A stretch of DNA of 64,000 nt from Marinilabilia salmonicolor (GCF_003003035.1 NZ_PVTS01000002.1:186001-250000); one strand, 5' to 3'; counted from the first letter of the stretch, positions 54,760 to 64,000 are shown. Program-made: numbers and translations. The notes: generated by a model from the letters alone, not told the origin.

Positions 54760-55766
54760 TTCACCACTGCAATTTCATAACCGCAATCAGGGCAATACCC
54801 TTGCTTAATGTGGTTAAACAATACATGATAGCCTACTCTTTTAATTAAAACAGCTCCGCACCCCGGACAAAGAGTATTTTGATCGGCTGATGCAGGTACG
54901 TTTCCCACATATATGTAATTCAAGCCGGCCTCTTTTCCGGCCTCAACAGCACGTTGCATTGTACCCAACGGAGTGGGCGGAACATCCTGCATTTTGTAAT
55001 CGGGAAAGAAACGACTGATGTGCCACGGAACATCCACACCCAACTCATCGGCTACAAAATGGGCCATTTGGTGCAAATCTCCTGCGCTGTCATTGATCCC
55101 CGGAATAATCAGGCTGGTTACTTCGAGCCAGATCCCTTTGCCAACGATGTACTTCATGTTTTCCAAAACCGGCTGCAGCCTCCCCCCCATCAATCGTCGA
55201 TAAGCATCCTCATGAAAAGCCTTCAGATCAACATTGATGGCATCGAGCCAGAGAGCTGCTATATCCAACATTTCTCTGGTCATAAAACCGTTGGAAACTA
55301 AGATATTTTTGAGCCCTGCCTTCCGCGCCAGCAGGCCAATATCGTTGCAATATTCAAAAAAAATAGTGGGCTCGGTATATGTATAGGCAATGCTTTTGCA
55401 ACCGGCATTCAAAGCCTCCTGTACAATTTCTTCAGGTGAGGCAGTACTTCCCAATTCAAGTATTCCGGGAGAAGTAACCTGTGATATTTCACAATTCTGA
55501 CAAAAATCGCAATGGAAGTTGCAACCGGCAGTCCCGATAGAGAACGCCCTACTGCCGGGATAAAAATGGTACAAAGGCTTTTTCTCTACAGGGTCTGTGT
55601 GTCGCGCAATGGTGCGTCCATAAACATGGGTGTATAAGGTACCATCAATATTTTCACGAACATTGCATATCCCCCACTTACCCGGAGCAATTTTGCAATG
55701 ATGCGCACACAGGTTACATTTTACGTTTCCATCATCAAACTTCTCGTAAAGCAGAGCCTCTTTCAT
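54756..55766 (-). CDS. amrS: AmmeMemoRadiSam-system radical SAM enzyme AmrS
   Basis: 336 aa. Radical SAM CxxxCxxC: Cys82, Cys86, Cys89 in TAGCNFHCDFC. An N-terminal four-Cys cluster (Cys17, 20, 24, 34) and a C-terminal zinc ribbon (CPGC...CPDC) are present, as in AmrS (YgiQ-unrelated, PFL-activase-like) proteins. The AmmeMemoRadiSam partners AmmeMemo (MEMO1-like) and AMMECR1-like are not encoded nearby. Function of the system remains unsettled. Confidence 0.88.
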   Translation of the reverse strand: MKEALLYEKFDDGNVKCNLCAHHCKIAPGKWGICNVRENIDGTLYTHVYGRTIARHTDPVEKKPLYHFYPGSRAFSIGTAGCNFHCDFCQNCEISQVTSPGILELGSTASPEEIVQEALNAGCKSIAYTYTEPTIFFEYCNDIGLLARKAGLKNILVSNGFMTREMLDIAALWLDAINVDLKAFHEDAYRRLMGGRLQPVLENMKYIVGKGIWLEVTSLIIPGINDSAGDLHQMAHFVADELGVDVPWHISRFFPDYKMQDVPPTPLGTMQRAVEAGKEAGLNYIYVGNVPASADQNTLCPGCGAVLIKRVGYHVLFNHIKQGYCPDCGYEIAVVN

Positions 55767-55771
55767 ACAAA

Positions 55772-55867
55772 AGATCGTTAGATTTATAGAAATTAATGGT
55801 TAGTGACCAACAGGCAGAATTCAAAAGGCGGAAGACAGAAAAAATATTGACGCAAAAGCCATCTTTC
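55772..55867 (+). repeat. Intergenic repeat, module 1 (copy D)
   Basis: AGATCGTTAGATTTATAGA ... ACAGGCAGAATTC ... AAAAGCCATCTTTC (here GCAAAAGCC). Heptamers AGGCAGA, ATTCAAA, AGGCGGA, AGACAGA are in phase inside it. Related to 31806-31905; module 2 is missing here. Confidence 0.78.
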
Positions 55868-56044
55868 AACATTCTATAAGAAAGTTTTGCCTGATTAGCA
55901 AAAGCCTAACTGCCTGCTATAATGTTTTGATAACAGACAACTTACAACTCGAGTCAGATAAAACCAAAACCGTATAGCGCTGACAATATGGATTTTACCA
56001 AAAACATCCATTTAGGCTTAAGTTTATAGTTGCGTGTGGATGTT

Positions 56045-56080
56045 TAGAGATTGCTTCGGCTACGCCCGAAGCAATCTCTA
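56045..56080. repeat. Perfect 15-bp inverted repeat
   Basis: TAGAGATTGCTTCGG (56045-56059) and CCGAAGCAATCTCTA (56066-56080) around a 6-nt loop. A decayed relative (GAGATTGCTTCGCTACG) appears in the 42.6-kb gap. No T tract. Confidence 0.88.
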
Positions 56081-56283
56081 ATTGAAAAAACGTTATTTTA
56101 AAATATAGCCTGACCCGACGGACCAGGAAAATTGTAACAAATCACCTCAATTTACCACTGAATAACTGCTTTTGCAAGCAACAACCGTCAAAATCAATAA
56201 AACACTCATATCCATGACGATAAAAGAAGTTCAGCAACTTGAGAAATAATCCAAAATAAGTTAGTTTTGTAAAAAGTAATCTT

Positions 56284-57870
56284 ATGAATATTCAGGCAAA
56301 GAAATTACAGTTAATGAAATTGATTTTGGAAACAGAAAACCCCAGGATTTTAGAATCAATTAACAACTCAAAACTTAAACACGGTCTTATTGTCGTCCTG
56401 TTCACTTTCACAACTATGCTAACAGCCCAGACGCCCGACACAGGCATTTTTAACGAACACAACGATATCGGAGAAACAGGCATCCAGGGAAACGCCTTGT
56501 ATAACCCGGAAAACCAGACCTACACCATCAGCGGAAGCGGGGAAAACATTTGGTTCGATGAAGATGCTTTCCATTTTGCCTGGCGCGAGATATCAGGAGA
56601 TTTTATCCTGAGAGCCAGGATGAAATTTGAAGGAGAGGGCAATCACTCACATCGCAAGATGGGATGGATGCTTCGCGAAGATAAAACCACAGGTTCACCT
56701 CATTACAGTGCGGTTGTTCACGGTGACGGGCTCACATCGCTTCAATACAGAGAGAAAGAAAACGGTGAAACCCTTGAAATGTCATCAGAAACAGAAGCAC
56801 CTGACATCGTACAACTGGAACGAAGAGGCGGGACACTTATCATGTCGGTAGCCAAATACGGTGAACCTTTCAGTTCGGTTTCCATCAAGGCAGACAGCCT
56901 GTCGGATAAGTTAATGGCCGGGCTCTTCGTCTGTTCACACGACAGCACCACTATTGAAAAAGCAGTTTTTGAAAATGTGCGTTTGGTCAAACCGGCACCT
57001 GCTGATTTGGTTCCCTATCAGGATTACCTGGGAAGTCACCTGGAAGTAATGAATATGGAAACCGGGCACAGAAAAATCATTTTTACCTCTCCCATCTCTA
57101 TTCAGGCACCCAACTGGACACCGGACAACAAACAATTGATCTACAACAGTGAAGGATTGTTATTCAGCATTCCCCCATCCGGAGGAATCCCCCAACAAAT
57201 AAACACCGGCTTTGCCACCAACAATAACAATGATCACGTGCTTACCTTTGACGGAAAAACCATCGGAATCAGCCATCACACAGAGGAGGACAACGGAAAC
57301 TCCGTAGTTTACAGTCTTCCCACAGAGGGCGGAACCCCAAAACGAATTACCGACAAGAGCCCCTCCTATCTTCATGGCTGGTCGCCCGACAAACAGTTCG
57401 TAATTTATACAGCCGAACGCAAGGGTCAATACGACATCTACAAAATTTCTGCGGACGGCGGCGAGGAGATTCAACTGACCAACCAAAAAGCACTGGATGA
57501 CGGATCGGAATACTCACCCGACGGGGAATACATCTATTTCAACTCAGCACGGACAGGTACCATGCAGCTCTGGCGAATGCGTCCCGACGGATCGGAACAG
57601 ACACAACTAACCTTTGATGAATACAACGATTGGTTTCCGCATATCTCTCCCGATGGGAAAGAACTTGTTTTCATCTCCTACGGACCTGAGATAGACGCAG
57701 GCGACCACCCTTTCTATAAACACGTATATCTGCGAAAAATACCGGCAGAAGGTGGCCAACCTGAAATCGTTGCCTATCTCTACGGAGGTCAGGGGACGAT
57801 GAATGTACCCAGTTGGTCGCCCTGCGGCAAATACATCTCGTTTGTAAGTAATAGCGGGGTGTGGTGGTAA
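56284..57870 (+). CDS. TolB-like beta-propeller protein with N-terminal beta-sandwich
   Basis: 528 aa. Start at ATG 56284 leaves about 35 polar residues before a hydrophobic signal (GLIVVLFTFTTMLTAQ), longer than usual; ATG 56314 is the alternative. Residues about 65-235 form a laminin-G/DUF1349-like sandwich (ISGDFILRARMKFEGEGNHSHRKMGWMLRED). A PD40/TolB propeller follows (about 245-525) with repeats such as YSPDGEYIYFNSARTGTMQLWRMRPDG. No lipobox. Such proteins are common in Bacteroidota and of unknown substrate. Confidence 0.85.
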   Translation: MNIQAKKLQLMKLILETENPRILESINNSKLKHGLIVVLFTFTTMLTAQTPDTGIFNEHNDIGETGIQGNALYNPENQTYTISGSGENIWFDEDAFHFAWREISGDFILRARMKFEGEGNHSHRKMGWMLREDKTTGSPHYSAVVHGDGLTSLQYREKENGETLEMSSETEAPDIVQLERRGGTLIMSVAKYGEPFSSVSIKADSLSDKLMAGLFVCSHDSTTIEKAVFENVRLVKPAPADLVPYQDYLGSHLEVMNMETGHRKIIFTSPISIQAPNWTPDNKQLIYNSEGLLFSIPPSGGIPQQINTGFATNNNNDHVLTFDGKTIGISHHTEEDNGNSVVYSLPTEGGTPKRITDKSPSYLHGWSPDKQFVIYTAERKGQYDIYKISADGGEEIQLTNQKALDDGSEYSPDGEYIYFNSARTGTMQLWRMRPDGSEQTQLTFDEYNDWFPHISPDGKELVFISYGPEIDAGDHPFYKHVYLRKIPAEGGQPEIVAYLYGGQGTMNVPSWSPCGKYISFVSNSGVWW

Positions 57871-57880
57871 GCCCCACCAA

Positions 57881-57897
57881 CCTCCCCCAAGGGGAGG
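57881..57897. repeat. Hairpin CCTCCCC-CAA-GGGGAGG
   Basis: Perfect 7-bp stem 10 bp after the propeller gene's stop, followed by GCTAAAAAAA. A second C/G hairpin (GTCCCC at 58033 with GGGGAC at 58053) lies on the far side of repeat copy C, so copy C is bracketed by them. Confidence 0.7.
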
Positions 57898-57950
57898 CTA
57901 AAAAAATCCCGAAAAAGTTTTCATCTAAGCGAAAGACGCTAATTCATCAG

Positions 57951-58010
57951 TATAAAATTAATTTTTCAAGGTCTGATGGAACTCGTCCCGAACAATCGGG
58001 ACTCGTTTCA
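57951..58010 (+). repeat. Intergenic repeat, module 2 (copy C, shortened)
   Basis: TATAAAATTA ... AAGGTCTGATGGAACTC ... ACTCGTTTCA, but the centre is replaced by a short hairpin GTCCCGA-ACAA-TCGGGAC (57985-58002). The outer arms GATGGAAC/GTTTCATC still pair. Confidence 0.75.
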
Positions 58011-58079
58011 TCTGTAACACAAATCCTTAAAAGTCCCCCTTGGGGGGATTTAGGGGACCCTTTCACTTCCCGCTAACGA

Positions 58080-61000
58080 CTAATTCACTTTCATCTTTCT
58101 GTTCTTCCAAAAGGCAGACCCTATCAACACACCAATTATCACCACCGCATAATAAACCGCTGACGGTATGGGCACCGGGTCACCACCGGCATAAGAGTGC
58201 ATGCCGGTGAGGTAATAGTTTACGCCCAAATAGGTCATTATTACCGATCCGAAGGACAAAAGAGCAGCGGTATTAAAGGCCATGCGTCCCCGCAACCCTG
58301 GGATCAGGCGCATGTGTACCACAAAGGCATAAATCAGGATGGTAATGAGCGACCAGGTTTCTTTGGGGTCCCAACCCCAGTAACGGCCCCACGATTCGTT
58401 GGCCCAGACACCTCCGAGAAAGGAACCAATCGTCATCAGATACAATCCCACAATCAGGGCCATTTCATTAATAGCTGTCAGTTCATCAATCGCAAGACTT
58501 ATTCTCGATTTATTCTCTTTGGTTTGCAATGTAGTAAGCAAAAGATTCATAAATCCAAGCAAAGCACCGAGTGTCATGAATCCATAACCACCAATGATTA
58601 CAGCCACATGCAAGGTCAGCCAGTAAGATTTCAGCACCGGAACCAGATTGGTAATCTCAGGATTCATCCAACTAAGATGAGAAACCATCAGCACCACACC
58701 GGCAAAAAGGGCCGTCACCGACAGCACCAGGGGGGAGCGACGGCTAAACAGGAGTCCTGCCAGCAACAATGCCCAGGCAATGAATATCATCGACTCATAA
58801 CCATTGCTCCAGGGAGCATGCCCCGAAACATACCACCGTAGTACCATTCCAAATGAATGGTAGAGGAAACCAGCTCCGATAATCCATAGCGATGCCGTCT
58901 CCACCACTCTCTTTGAAAAAGGCGGATAAACCAATCCCAGAATATTGTATAAAACCAGAATAATGCCCAAAACAAAAAAGAAAGTGGCCAGCCACATAAA
59001 AATGTTCAGCCGATTGTAAAGAATCTCTGCATCACGAATGGTTTCGGAAGGCAGCAGCCTTCCGCCATGTACCGACTGAAATTCGGACATATCCTCCAAC
59101 ACAGACAGAGCCTTTTCATTATTATTCTCCCGCAGAGACACAATGAATGCCGGCATCGCGGAAGCGACAAACAAACTGTCTTTTGCAGAGAGCCCTTCAG
59201 GTGCTTTGGAAGGAATAAGCCAGGGGTTAGAACGCTCGTTGTTGACCGGAAACATCCGATGCAACTCACCGGACTGGGCCATATAGAACACATTAACCTG
59301 TTCGTCCACTTTTATCAGTTCCTGCTCCAGTTTGTCGCGGTTGGCCGGATTGTTTCGATAAGCCGCATCCACCATTTCTTTGATTTTATAGCGACGGTCG
59401 GAACCGAAAAAGTCACTAAAAGCTGCCTTCTTCCCGGAAACACCAAGCATCTCTTTCAAGTGAGGATGCTTGACCGTTATCAATGGTACCTGTTGCCACT
59501 CGGCAGGGTGGGTAAACATTCCCAAAAGCATTTGATCAGGGTTAAACCCATTAAAACTGTTGTGTTTTACCAGTTTCACCATGATCTCCTGATGCAGGCT
59601 GTTGAGTGGTTTAATCCGTCCCCCTTTGTCCTGAACCCACAACTGCCCCAACTTTCCTGCAATATCCTCGTCAGGCCGGGGAGGCATCTCCTGAGAAAAA
59701 GCAGTGGTGGAAAAGATAAATAACAAAAGAATGCCTAGACTTTTCCTCTTTTGATAAATGGTATTGGTTTTTTGCAACAACTGACGAAATCTTGTTTTTG
59801 AAGCAAAAAGTGACCAAAACATACTGACACTCATCAGAATATACCCCAGATAGGTAATAACTGTCCCCAAAAAATCACGATTTACCGAAAGAATGGTCCC
59901 TTTTTCATCCCGATCATAAGACGATTGGTAGAAACGGTAACCTTCGTAATTGAGAATATTGTTCATAAAAATACGGTAATCCATTTTTAAATCTTCGCGC
60001 TGATCAATCAACGTAACCTCACTGGCATAGGATGAGGGACTCTCCGAACCGGGATACCTCTCCAATTGAAAATCATTCAACCGGATGGCAAAAGGGAGCT
60101 GAAGCGGCAGTGAACCATAGCGAACCGAAATTTTTCCATCAGGCAGAGATAGCGTGTTGGGCTCTCCAAAGACCCCTTTCTCTCCAGTGACATGAAGGTC
60201 ATAACTCTTCTCATCTCCGGAAATTCTGAAAGAAACCACGTCAGAAAGTCCGGATCCTCCCTGTCCGGGCACGGAAACTGGGCCCAATACTGCTTCGGGC
60301 CAAAACCGGGACAAAGCAAATTTCACCTCATCCCAAGAAAACAAAATGCCCGGCTGCATCTCTACAATGGTTCCGGGAGCAACTGATTCCTGAGTTCCTG
60401 AAGTCATTGATGATTTCTCTAAGGTCTTCCGGCTTTGCAATACGATACCTGCCTCGCCATGACGACGAATGATGAAGTCCACCCCCGCTGGATCATTGGG
60501 CTCAAAAGCAAAGATTACTCCCTGTCGGTTTATTCGCTCTCCGGGAGCCAGGAACTGCTCCGTCCTGCCAACAGAGGATGAAAACAGAATACCTGCCAAC
60601 GGTTGTCCTCCCGGTTTTTCCACAGGGCGAACAGCTGCATTTTGTACATAAGAGACACTCTCGATCTTGTAGGTTTGATTGTTAATTTCCACACTTTCAG
60701 AAAATTCCCGGGGGGTCCGGGGCGATAGAAAAACCTGTTCATGGATTACATCTGTACCACCCTGATCGGCAACCTCAACGGTTACATATCCCTCCAAAGA
60801 ATAATAAGTATCCGATATTTCTCCTTCACGAATGGGCATGCTCCCCTCAAATCCCACATAACGCGTTATTGCTGCACCCACAATAATGATAAAAAACGAC
60901 AGGTGAAAGAGCAAAACAGGAAATTTGGACCAACGCCAGAGATTGAAGGCAAACAAATTTCCAAACATATTTATGGCCAGCAAGAGAAATATCAGTTCGA

Positions 61001-61148
61001 ACCACCAGGTGTTGTAAACCAGCGCTCGTGCAGCATTGTATCCAAAATCGTTTTCCAGAAATGTGGCAACGGCCAGCACAACAGCCAGAAAAATAAAGAG
61101 AGCACCCATCAGTTGACGGGAGGTGAGAAAATTAACAACGCGATCCAT
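58080..61148 (-). CDS. Fused cytochrome c biogenesis protein CcsBA (ResB-CcsA)
   Basis: 1022 aa. N-terminal ResB part (about 1-440) with helices at 12-28, 48-65, 75-97 and about 425-445. A central helical region (about 480-680) leads to the CcsA part, which has about eight helices and the heme-handling WWD motif WGRYWGWDPKETW (about 915-927). The system II synthase exports heme and attaches it to CxxCH apocytochromes. ResB and CcsA fused in one chain is normal for Bacteroidota and Epsilonproteobacteria. Upstream partners such as CcsX are not present. Confidence 0.93.
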   Translation of the reverse strand: MDRVVNFLTSRQLMGALFIFLAVVLAVATFLENDFGYNAARALVYNTWWFELIFLLLAINMFGNLFAFNLWRWSKFPVLLFHLSFFIIIVGAAITRYVGFEGSMPIREGEISDTYYSLEGYVTVEVADQGGTDVIHEQVFLSPRTPREFSESVEINNQTYKIESVSYVQNAAVRPVEKPGGQPLAGILFSSSVGRTEQFLAPGERINRQGVIFAFEPNDPAGVDFIIRRHGEAGIVLQSRKTLEKSSMTSGTQESVAPGTIVEMQPGILFSWDEVKFALSRFWPEAVLGPVSVPGQGGSGLSDVVSFRISGDEKSYDLHVTGEKGVFGEPNTLSLPDGKISVRYGSLPLQLPFAIRLNDFQLERYPGSESPSSYASEVTLIDQREDLKMDYRIFMNNILNYEGYRFYQSSYDRDEKGTILSVNRDFLGTVITYLGYILMSVSMFWSLFASKTRFRQLLQKTNTIYQKRKSLGILLLFIFSTTAFSQEMPPRPDEDIAGKLGQLWVQDKGGRIKPLNSLHQEIMVKLVKHNSFNGFNPDQMLLGMFTHPAEWQQVPLITVKHPHLKEMLGVSGKKAAFSDFFGSDRRYKIKEMVDAAYRNNPANRDKLEQELIKVDEQVNVFYMAQSGELHRMFPVNNERSNPWLIPSKAPEGLSAKDSLFVASAMPAFIVSLRENNNEKALSVLEDMSEFQSVHGGRLLPSETIRDAEILYNRLNIFMWLATFFFVLGIILVLYNILGLVYPPFSKRVVETASLWIIGAGFLYHSFGMVLRWYVSGHAPWSNGYESMIFIAWALLLAGLLFSRRSPLVLSVTALFAGVVLMVSHLSWMNPEITNLVPVLKSYWLTLHVAVIIGGYGFMTLGALLGFMNLLLTTLQTKENKSRISLAIDELTAINEMALIVGLYLMTIGSFLGGVWANESWGRYWGWDPKETWSLITILIYAFVVHMRLIPGLRGRMAFNTAALLSFGSVIMTYLGVNYYLTGMHSYAGGDPVPIPSAVYYAVVIIGVLIGSAFWKNRKMKVN

Positions 61149-61317
61149 AAAACATTATATTTACATAGTTCGATTTGATTTGCGAAAATAGGATTTTCTT
61201 CCGGTTTTAAGCAACAAGTGGTCAGCTAACTCCGTCTGTTGGCTTCTTCCTCACGGTTGGGACAAGTACTTCTACAGCCCCAACAAACCTTTGTGACAGT
61301 TTCCAGAAAAAACCAGC

Positions 61318-61686
61318 CTACTCCACCCGGTATCCAAAAGGGGTGAGTGCCAACCCGGCCAGTTTAAAATGCTGCCGTGCAAATGGAATCCCAATAATGG
61401 TAATCGCCAGTAATACCCCGAAGATTAAATGTGTGGCCGCAATCCAGATTCCTCCAATCAGAATCCAAATGATATTCATTACGACGCTCAGGCATCCTCC
61501 GTTGGAACGAGTGGGAACCACCTTCTGACCAAAAGGCCACAAAGCCAGCAATCCCAACTTAAGTGTCTGTAAACCAAAGGGAATTCCAACAATGGTAATC
61601 ATCAGTAAAACACTGGAAACAAAATATTCGATGGCGGTAATAATTCCGCCGAAAATGAGCCAGATAAGATTTCCAAGAATTGACAT
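61318..61686 (-). CDS. YccF-domain inner-membrane protein
   Basis: 122 aa from ATG 61686 (MSILGNLIWLIFGG, the family start); the ATG at 61719 is less likely. Two copies of the YccF repeat: VGIPFGLQTLKLGLLALWPFG and IGIPFARQHFKLAGLALTPFG, each after a pair of helices. Function unknown. Confidence 0.9.
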   Translation of the reverse strand: MSILGNLIWLIFGGIITAIEYFVSSVLLMITIVGIPFGLQTLKLGLLALWPFGQKVVPTRSNGGCLSVVMNIIWILIGGIWIAATHLIFGVLLAITIIGIPFARQHFKLAGLALTPFGYRVE

Positions 61687-62078
61687 AAGGATCGTTTTAA
61701 ATTTAAAAGATGCCAACAACCGAAATCACCATGAGGTATTACGGTTTGTATATTAAAGTAAAAATAAAGAAATATTTAAACTTTCCTGCAGACATCAAGC
61801 AACAAGGGTAAAGATTGTTGTGATTCAGCAAATAACTTATCTATTGAATCAGGCTGAAAAAAGTTTGACTCAGCCCCGGCCTCCCCCTTGTATGCATTAA
61901 TTAACACAAAAGGCGTCAGTACCGTTTCTTTTTAAAAATTTTTACCTCTTTGCTTAAAATTTTCACTCTTTTTAAGAAACGTACTCCCTTTAACCGAATA
62001 AATACCCCGCAAGAAAGTGATTAAGAGTTAATTTCGTAAAAATCATTATTAATATTTACCTCAACAAATCACTTACCA
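61687..62078. other. Gap upstream of the esterase gene
   Basis: 392 bp. A short stem GGCTGA/TCAGCC lies near 61853-61878. A TAATTTCG (62028-62035) resembles the -7 element with one change and may belong to the esterase promoter. Nothing else stands out. Confidence 0.4.
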
Positions 62079-63860
62079 ATGAGAAAAACATTTTCCCTGC
62101 CGACAATCCTGCTGGCCATTTCAACGTTAATTGCCTACAGCGCAATGGGATGTGAGGACAAAGACAACTTCACGCCAATGCTGGAAGTACATTCCTCCTC
62201 CCTTACGCTAAATTCAGCAGCTCAAAGCACTGACACATTCAAAATCATCTCAAACACAGAATGGACCATCTCTTCCGGAGCTGAATGGCTCTCACTGACT
62301 CCGGCCTCCGGAACCGGAAATGCAAAAATAACTGCAGCAGCAGATGAAAACACTGATTTTACTTCCCGTTCGGCAACGGTTAAGGTTACTGCTGATGGAG
62401 TTTCTTCCAAACTGGTGGAGGTAACCCAAAGCCGGGCTCTTTCCGTGTCCAGCAATGAGATAACCATTGATCCGGAAGAAGGTAGTACGGAAAAATTTGT
62501 CATTAATTCTGAGGGCAAATGGACCATCTCCGCCTCCGAAGACTGGATAAGCTTTAGCCCGGAGTCAGGAACAGGCAACGCCACCGTTACCATCACTGTC
62601 CTTTCAAACCCTGACTCCGAACCAAGAATCGCCACCATCACTGTTACAGAGGCGGGTGCCACCGCACAATCGGTGGATTTGATTCAGGGTGGAAACCCTT
62701 GTGACCCGGCTGATGATAATCAGTTTTGCGAAGTAGCTGGATGTGTTATACCCGAGCTTCCCTCATACAATGACCTAACGGAAAACCCGTATCTTCCGGA
62801 TCCTTTCGAATTTCTGGACGGTTCCAGAGTCACCAGCCAGGCAGACTGGACCTGTCGCCAGGCAGAAATCTCAGCTTTGGCTCAAAAATTTCAGTATGGT
62901 TACAAACCCTGCATTCCCTATGATGCCACCACCGGCTCATTCAGTGGAAACACTATAACGGTAACGGTACAGGAAAACGGGCGCTCCATCAGTTTCGACT
63001 GCAGCATCACTTACCCCACAACGGGACAGGCACCTTATCCCGCAGTAATCGGTATAGGATTTTCCTTTCTCAACAATCAGCAGTTACTGGACCTGGGGGT
63101 TGCCGTAATCAATTTCCCACAGGATGAAATTGCCCTTCAGGATAATGCCGGATCCAGAGGAACAGGAAAGTTCTATGACCTATACTGCAGCAGTCATTCA
63201 GCGGGCGCCATTATAGCCTGGTCATGGGGTGTAAGTCGCCTTATTGATGCCTTGGAAAAGACACCTGCCGCCAACATTGACCCTCTTCATCTTGCCGTAA
63301 CCGGCTGTTCCAGAAATGGCAAAGGCGCTTTGGCAGCCGGTGCTTTCGATGAACGAATTGCACTTACCATTCCTCAGGAATCCGGATCTGGAGGTGCAGC
63401 CAGCTGGCGGGTCTCCGATTTTCAGGGATCAAGCGTTCAGCGCTTAAGACAGATTGTTACCGAAAATACATGGTTCAGAAAGAACTTCGATCAATTCAGC
63501 ACATCCGTGGATAAAGTTCCTTACGATCACCATTCCATCATGGGATTGTGTGCGCCCCGGGGATTGCTGGTCATTGAAAATACATCCATGGAGTGGCTGG
63601 GCAATTTGAGCACATGGACAGCAGGAAATGCAGCACATAAAATATGGGAAGCTCTGGGGGTCCCTGACAATATGGGCTTCTCGCAGACAGGCCATTCCGA
63701 TCACTGTGGATTGCCTGAATCTCAGGAACCGGAAGTGGAAGCATTTGTCAGAAAATTTCTTCTTGAAGAGGAAAATGTCAACACCTCCATTATGAAAACA
63801 GACGGAAACCTGACATTTGATGAAGATAAATGGATAAATTGGTCGGTGCCGACCCTCTAA
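62079..63860 (+). CDS. Glucuronoyl methylesterase-like (CE15) lipoprotein with two BACON domains
   Basis: 593 aa. Signal with Cys at about 25 followed by acidic residues (GCEDKD), so probably a surface lipoprotein. Two BACON domains (about 33-120, 123-205; repeated TEWTISSGAEWLSLTPASGTGN and KWTISASEDWISFSPESGTGN). The CE15 hydrolase covers about 235-590: nucleophile Ser411 in VTGCSRNGKGA, IPQESGSGGAASWR, and C-terminal His in GHSDHCGLP. CE15 enzymes split ester links between lignin and 4-O-methylglucuronate on xylan. No xylan-utilisation genes are next to it within the window. Confidence 0.9.
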   Translation: MRKTFSLPTILLAISTLIAYSAMGCEDKDNFTPMLEVHSSSLTLNSAAQSTDTFKIISNTEWTISSGAEWLSLTPASGTGNAKITAAADENTDFTSRSATVKVTADGVSSKLVEVTQSRALSVSSNEITIDPEEGSTEKFVINSEGKWTISASEDWISFSPESGTGNATVTITVLSNPDSEPRIATITVTEAGATAQSVDLIQGGNPCDPADDNQFCEVAGCVIPELPSYNDLTENPYLPDPFEFLDGSRVTSQADWTCRQAEISALAQKFQYGYKPCIPYDATTGSFSGNTITVTVQENGRSISFDCSITYPTTGQAPYPAVIGIGFSFLNNQQLLDLGVAVINFPQDEIALQDNAGSRGTGKFYDLYCSSHSAGAIIAWSWGVSRLIDALEKTPAANIDPLHLAVTGCSRNGKGALAAGAFDERIALTIPQESGSGGAASWRVSDFQGSSVQRLRQIVTENTWFRKNFDQFSTSVDKVPYDHHSIMGLCAPRGLLVIENTSMEWLGNLSTWTAGNAAHKIWEALGVPDNMGFSQTGHSDHCGLPESQEPEVEAFVRKFLLEEENVNTSIMKTDGNLTFDEDKWINWSVPTL

Positions 63861-63880
63861 CCCAACTATGAGAACAAGGT

Positions 63881-63918
63881 AATGCCGGAGAGGGATAACT
63901 TTTCTCCGGCATTATTTT
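63881..63918. terminator. Bidirectional terminator after the CE15 gene
   Basis: AATGCCGGAGA (63881-63891) pairs with TCTCCGGCATT (63903-63913), then ATTTT. Separates the esterase gene from a convergent gene. Confidence 0.88.
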
Positions 63919-63920
63919 GA

Positions 63921-64000
63921 TCAATCAAAATGAAACATGACACCCACCGAAAACGGATAAATTTCCGGACCTTCTCCCGTTTTAAACATCGGTTCAGGGT
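63921..64000 (-). CDS. C-terminal end of an outer-membrane protein (partial)
   Basis: The last 25 codons of a gene entering from the right: PEPMFKTGEGPEIYPFSVGVMFHFD-stop. The alternating hydrophobic end FSVGVMFHFD is like the final strand of a Bacteroidota outer-membrane beta-barrel. The family cannot be set from this fragment. Confidence 0.6.
   Translation of the reverse strand, partial: PEPMFKTGEGPEIYPFSVGVMFHFD

Larger units (their letters stand above)
55767..56283. other. Gap of 517 bp with repeat copy D and a perfect inverted repeat
   Basis: No gene. Holds the module 1 repeat (55772-55867) and the 15-bp inverted repeat at 56045-56080. Confidence 0.7.

Noticed and set aside
57871-58079. 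Transposon remnant between the two C/G hairpins
   Set aside because: No transposase fragment or target duplication can be seen; it is better described as repeat copy C flanked by hairpins.

Overview
This window comes from a Gram-negative member of the Bacteroidota, most likely a Marinilabiliales/Bacteroidales relative. Support includes several start-proximal matches to the Bacteroidota -7 promoter element TAnnTTTG, no consistent Shine-Dalgarno sequences, many signal-peptide lipoproteins, BACON, DUF4270 and FlgD-like domains, LytTR two-component pairs, and a fused ResB-CcsA cytochrome c maturation protein. It is mostly ordinary chromosome. I see no prophage, integrase, transposase, CRISPR array or rRNA; the only RNA gene recognised is tRNA-Asn.

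Layout. 0-16 kb: start of a TolC-like gene, a small secreted Cys/Lys-rich peptide with a Pho-box-like upstream region, a LytS/LytTR pair, a kelch lipoprotein divergent from a DUF4270 lipoprotein/outer-membrane-protein pair, a TPR/PD40/SPOR-like protein, a polysaccharide deacetylase, an acyltransferase, an SGNH hydrolase, and DUF177-rpmF-fabH. 16-31 kb: a histidine kinase flanked by heptamer repeats, rsgA, a methyltransferase with DUF4268, a porin-like protein, tRNA-Asn, a PfkB kinase, trpS, a second LytTR pair (the kinase has TPRs and a possible lipobox), dusB, a LolC/E-like permease, a methyltransferase, rbfA and a glycosyltransferase. 31-35 kb: unknown genes, a dense hairpin cluster, dGTPase and a YgjP-like metallopeptidase. 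35-42 kb: a five-gene MacB-type tripartite efflux cassette (ATPase, two permeases, membrane fusion protein, TolC) with a candidate sigma-54 promoter and an inverted-repeat operator. 42-51 kb: YceI, a palindrome-rich gap, kbl, a large GAF/PAS kinase, a phosphoesterase, tsaB, an RprY-like regulator and asd. 52-64 kb: a lamin-tail/FlgD surface protein, AmrS, a TolB-like beta-propeller, CcsBA, YccF, a CE15 esterase with BACON domains, and the end of an outer-membrane gene.

The less ordinary content is mainly non-coding: (1) degenerate 7-bp tandem arrays that hold a constant phase, one of 19 units; (2) a two-module intergenic repeat present as one full and three partial copies; (3) a row of hairpins including a perfect 22-bp inverted repeat; (4) a 30-nt palindrome of the TGTAnA-acgcacg type. 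Among proteins, the 72-aa Cys-rich secreted peptide with an OmpR/PhoB-type repeat upstream, and the efflux cassette with its putative sigma-54 control, most deserve follow-up. I found no clear new defence or biosynthetic system.
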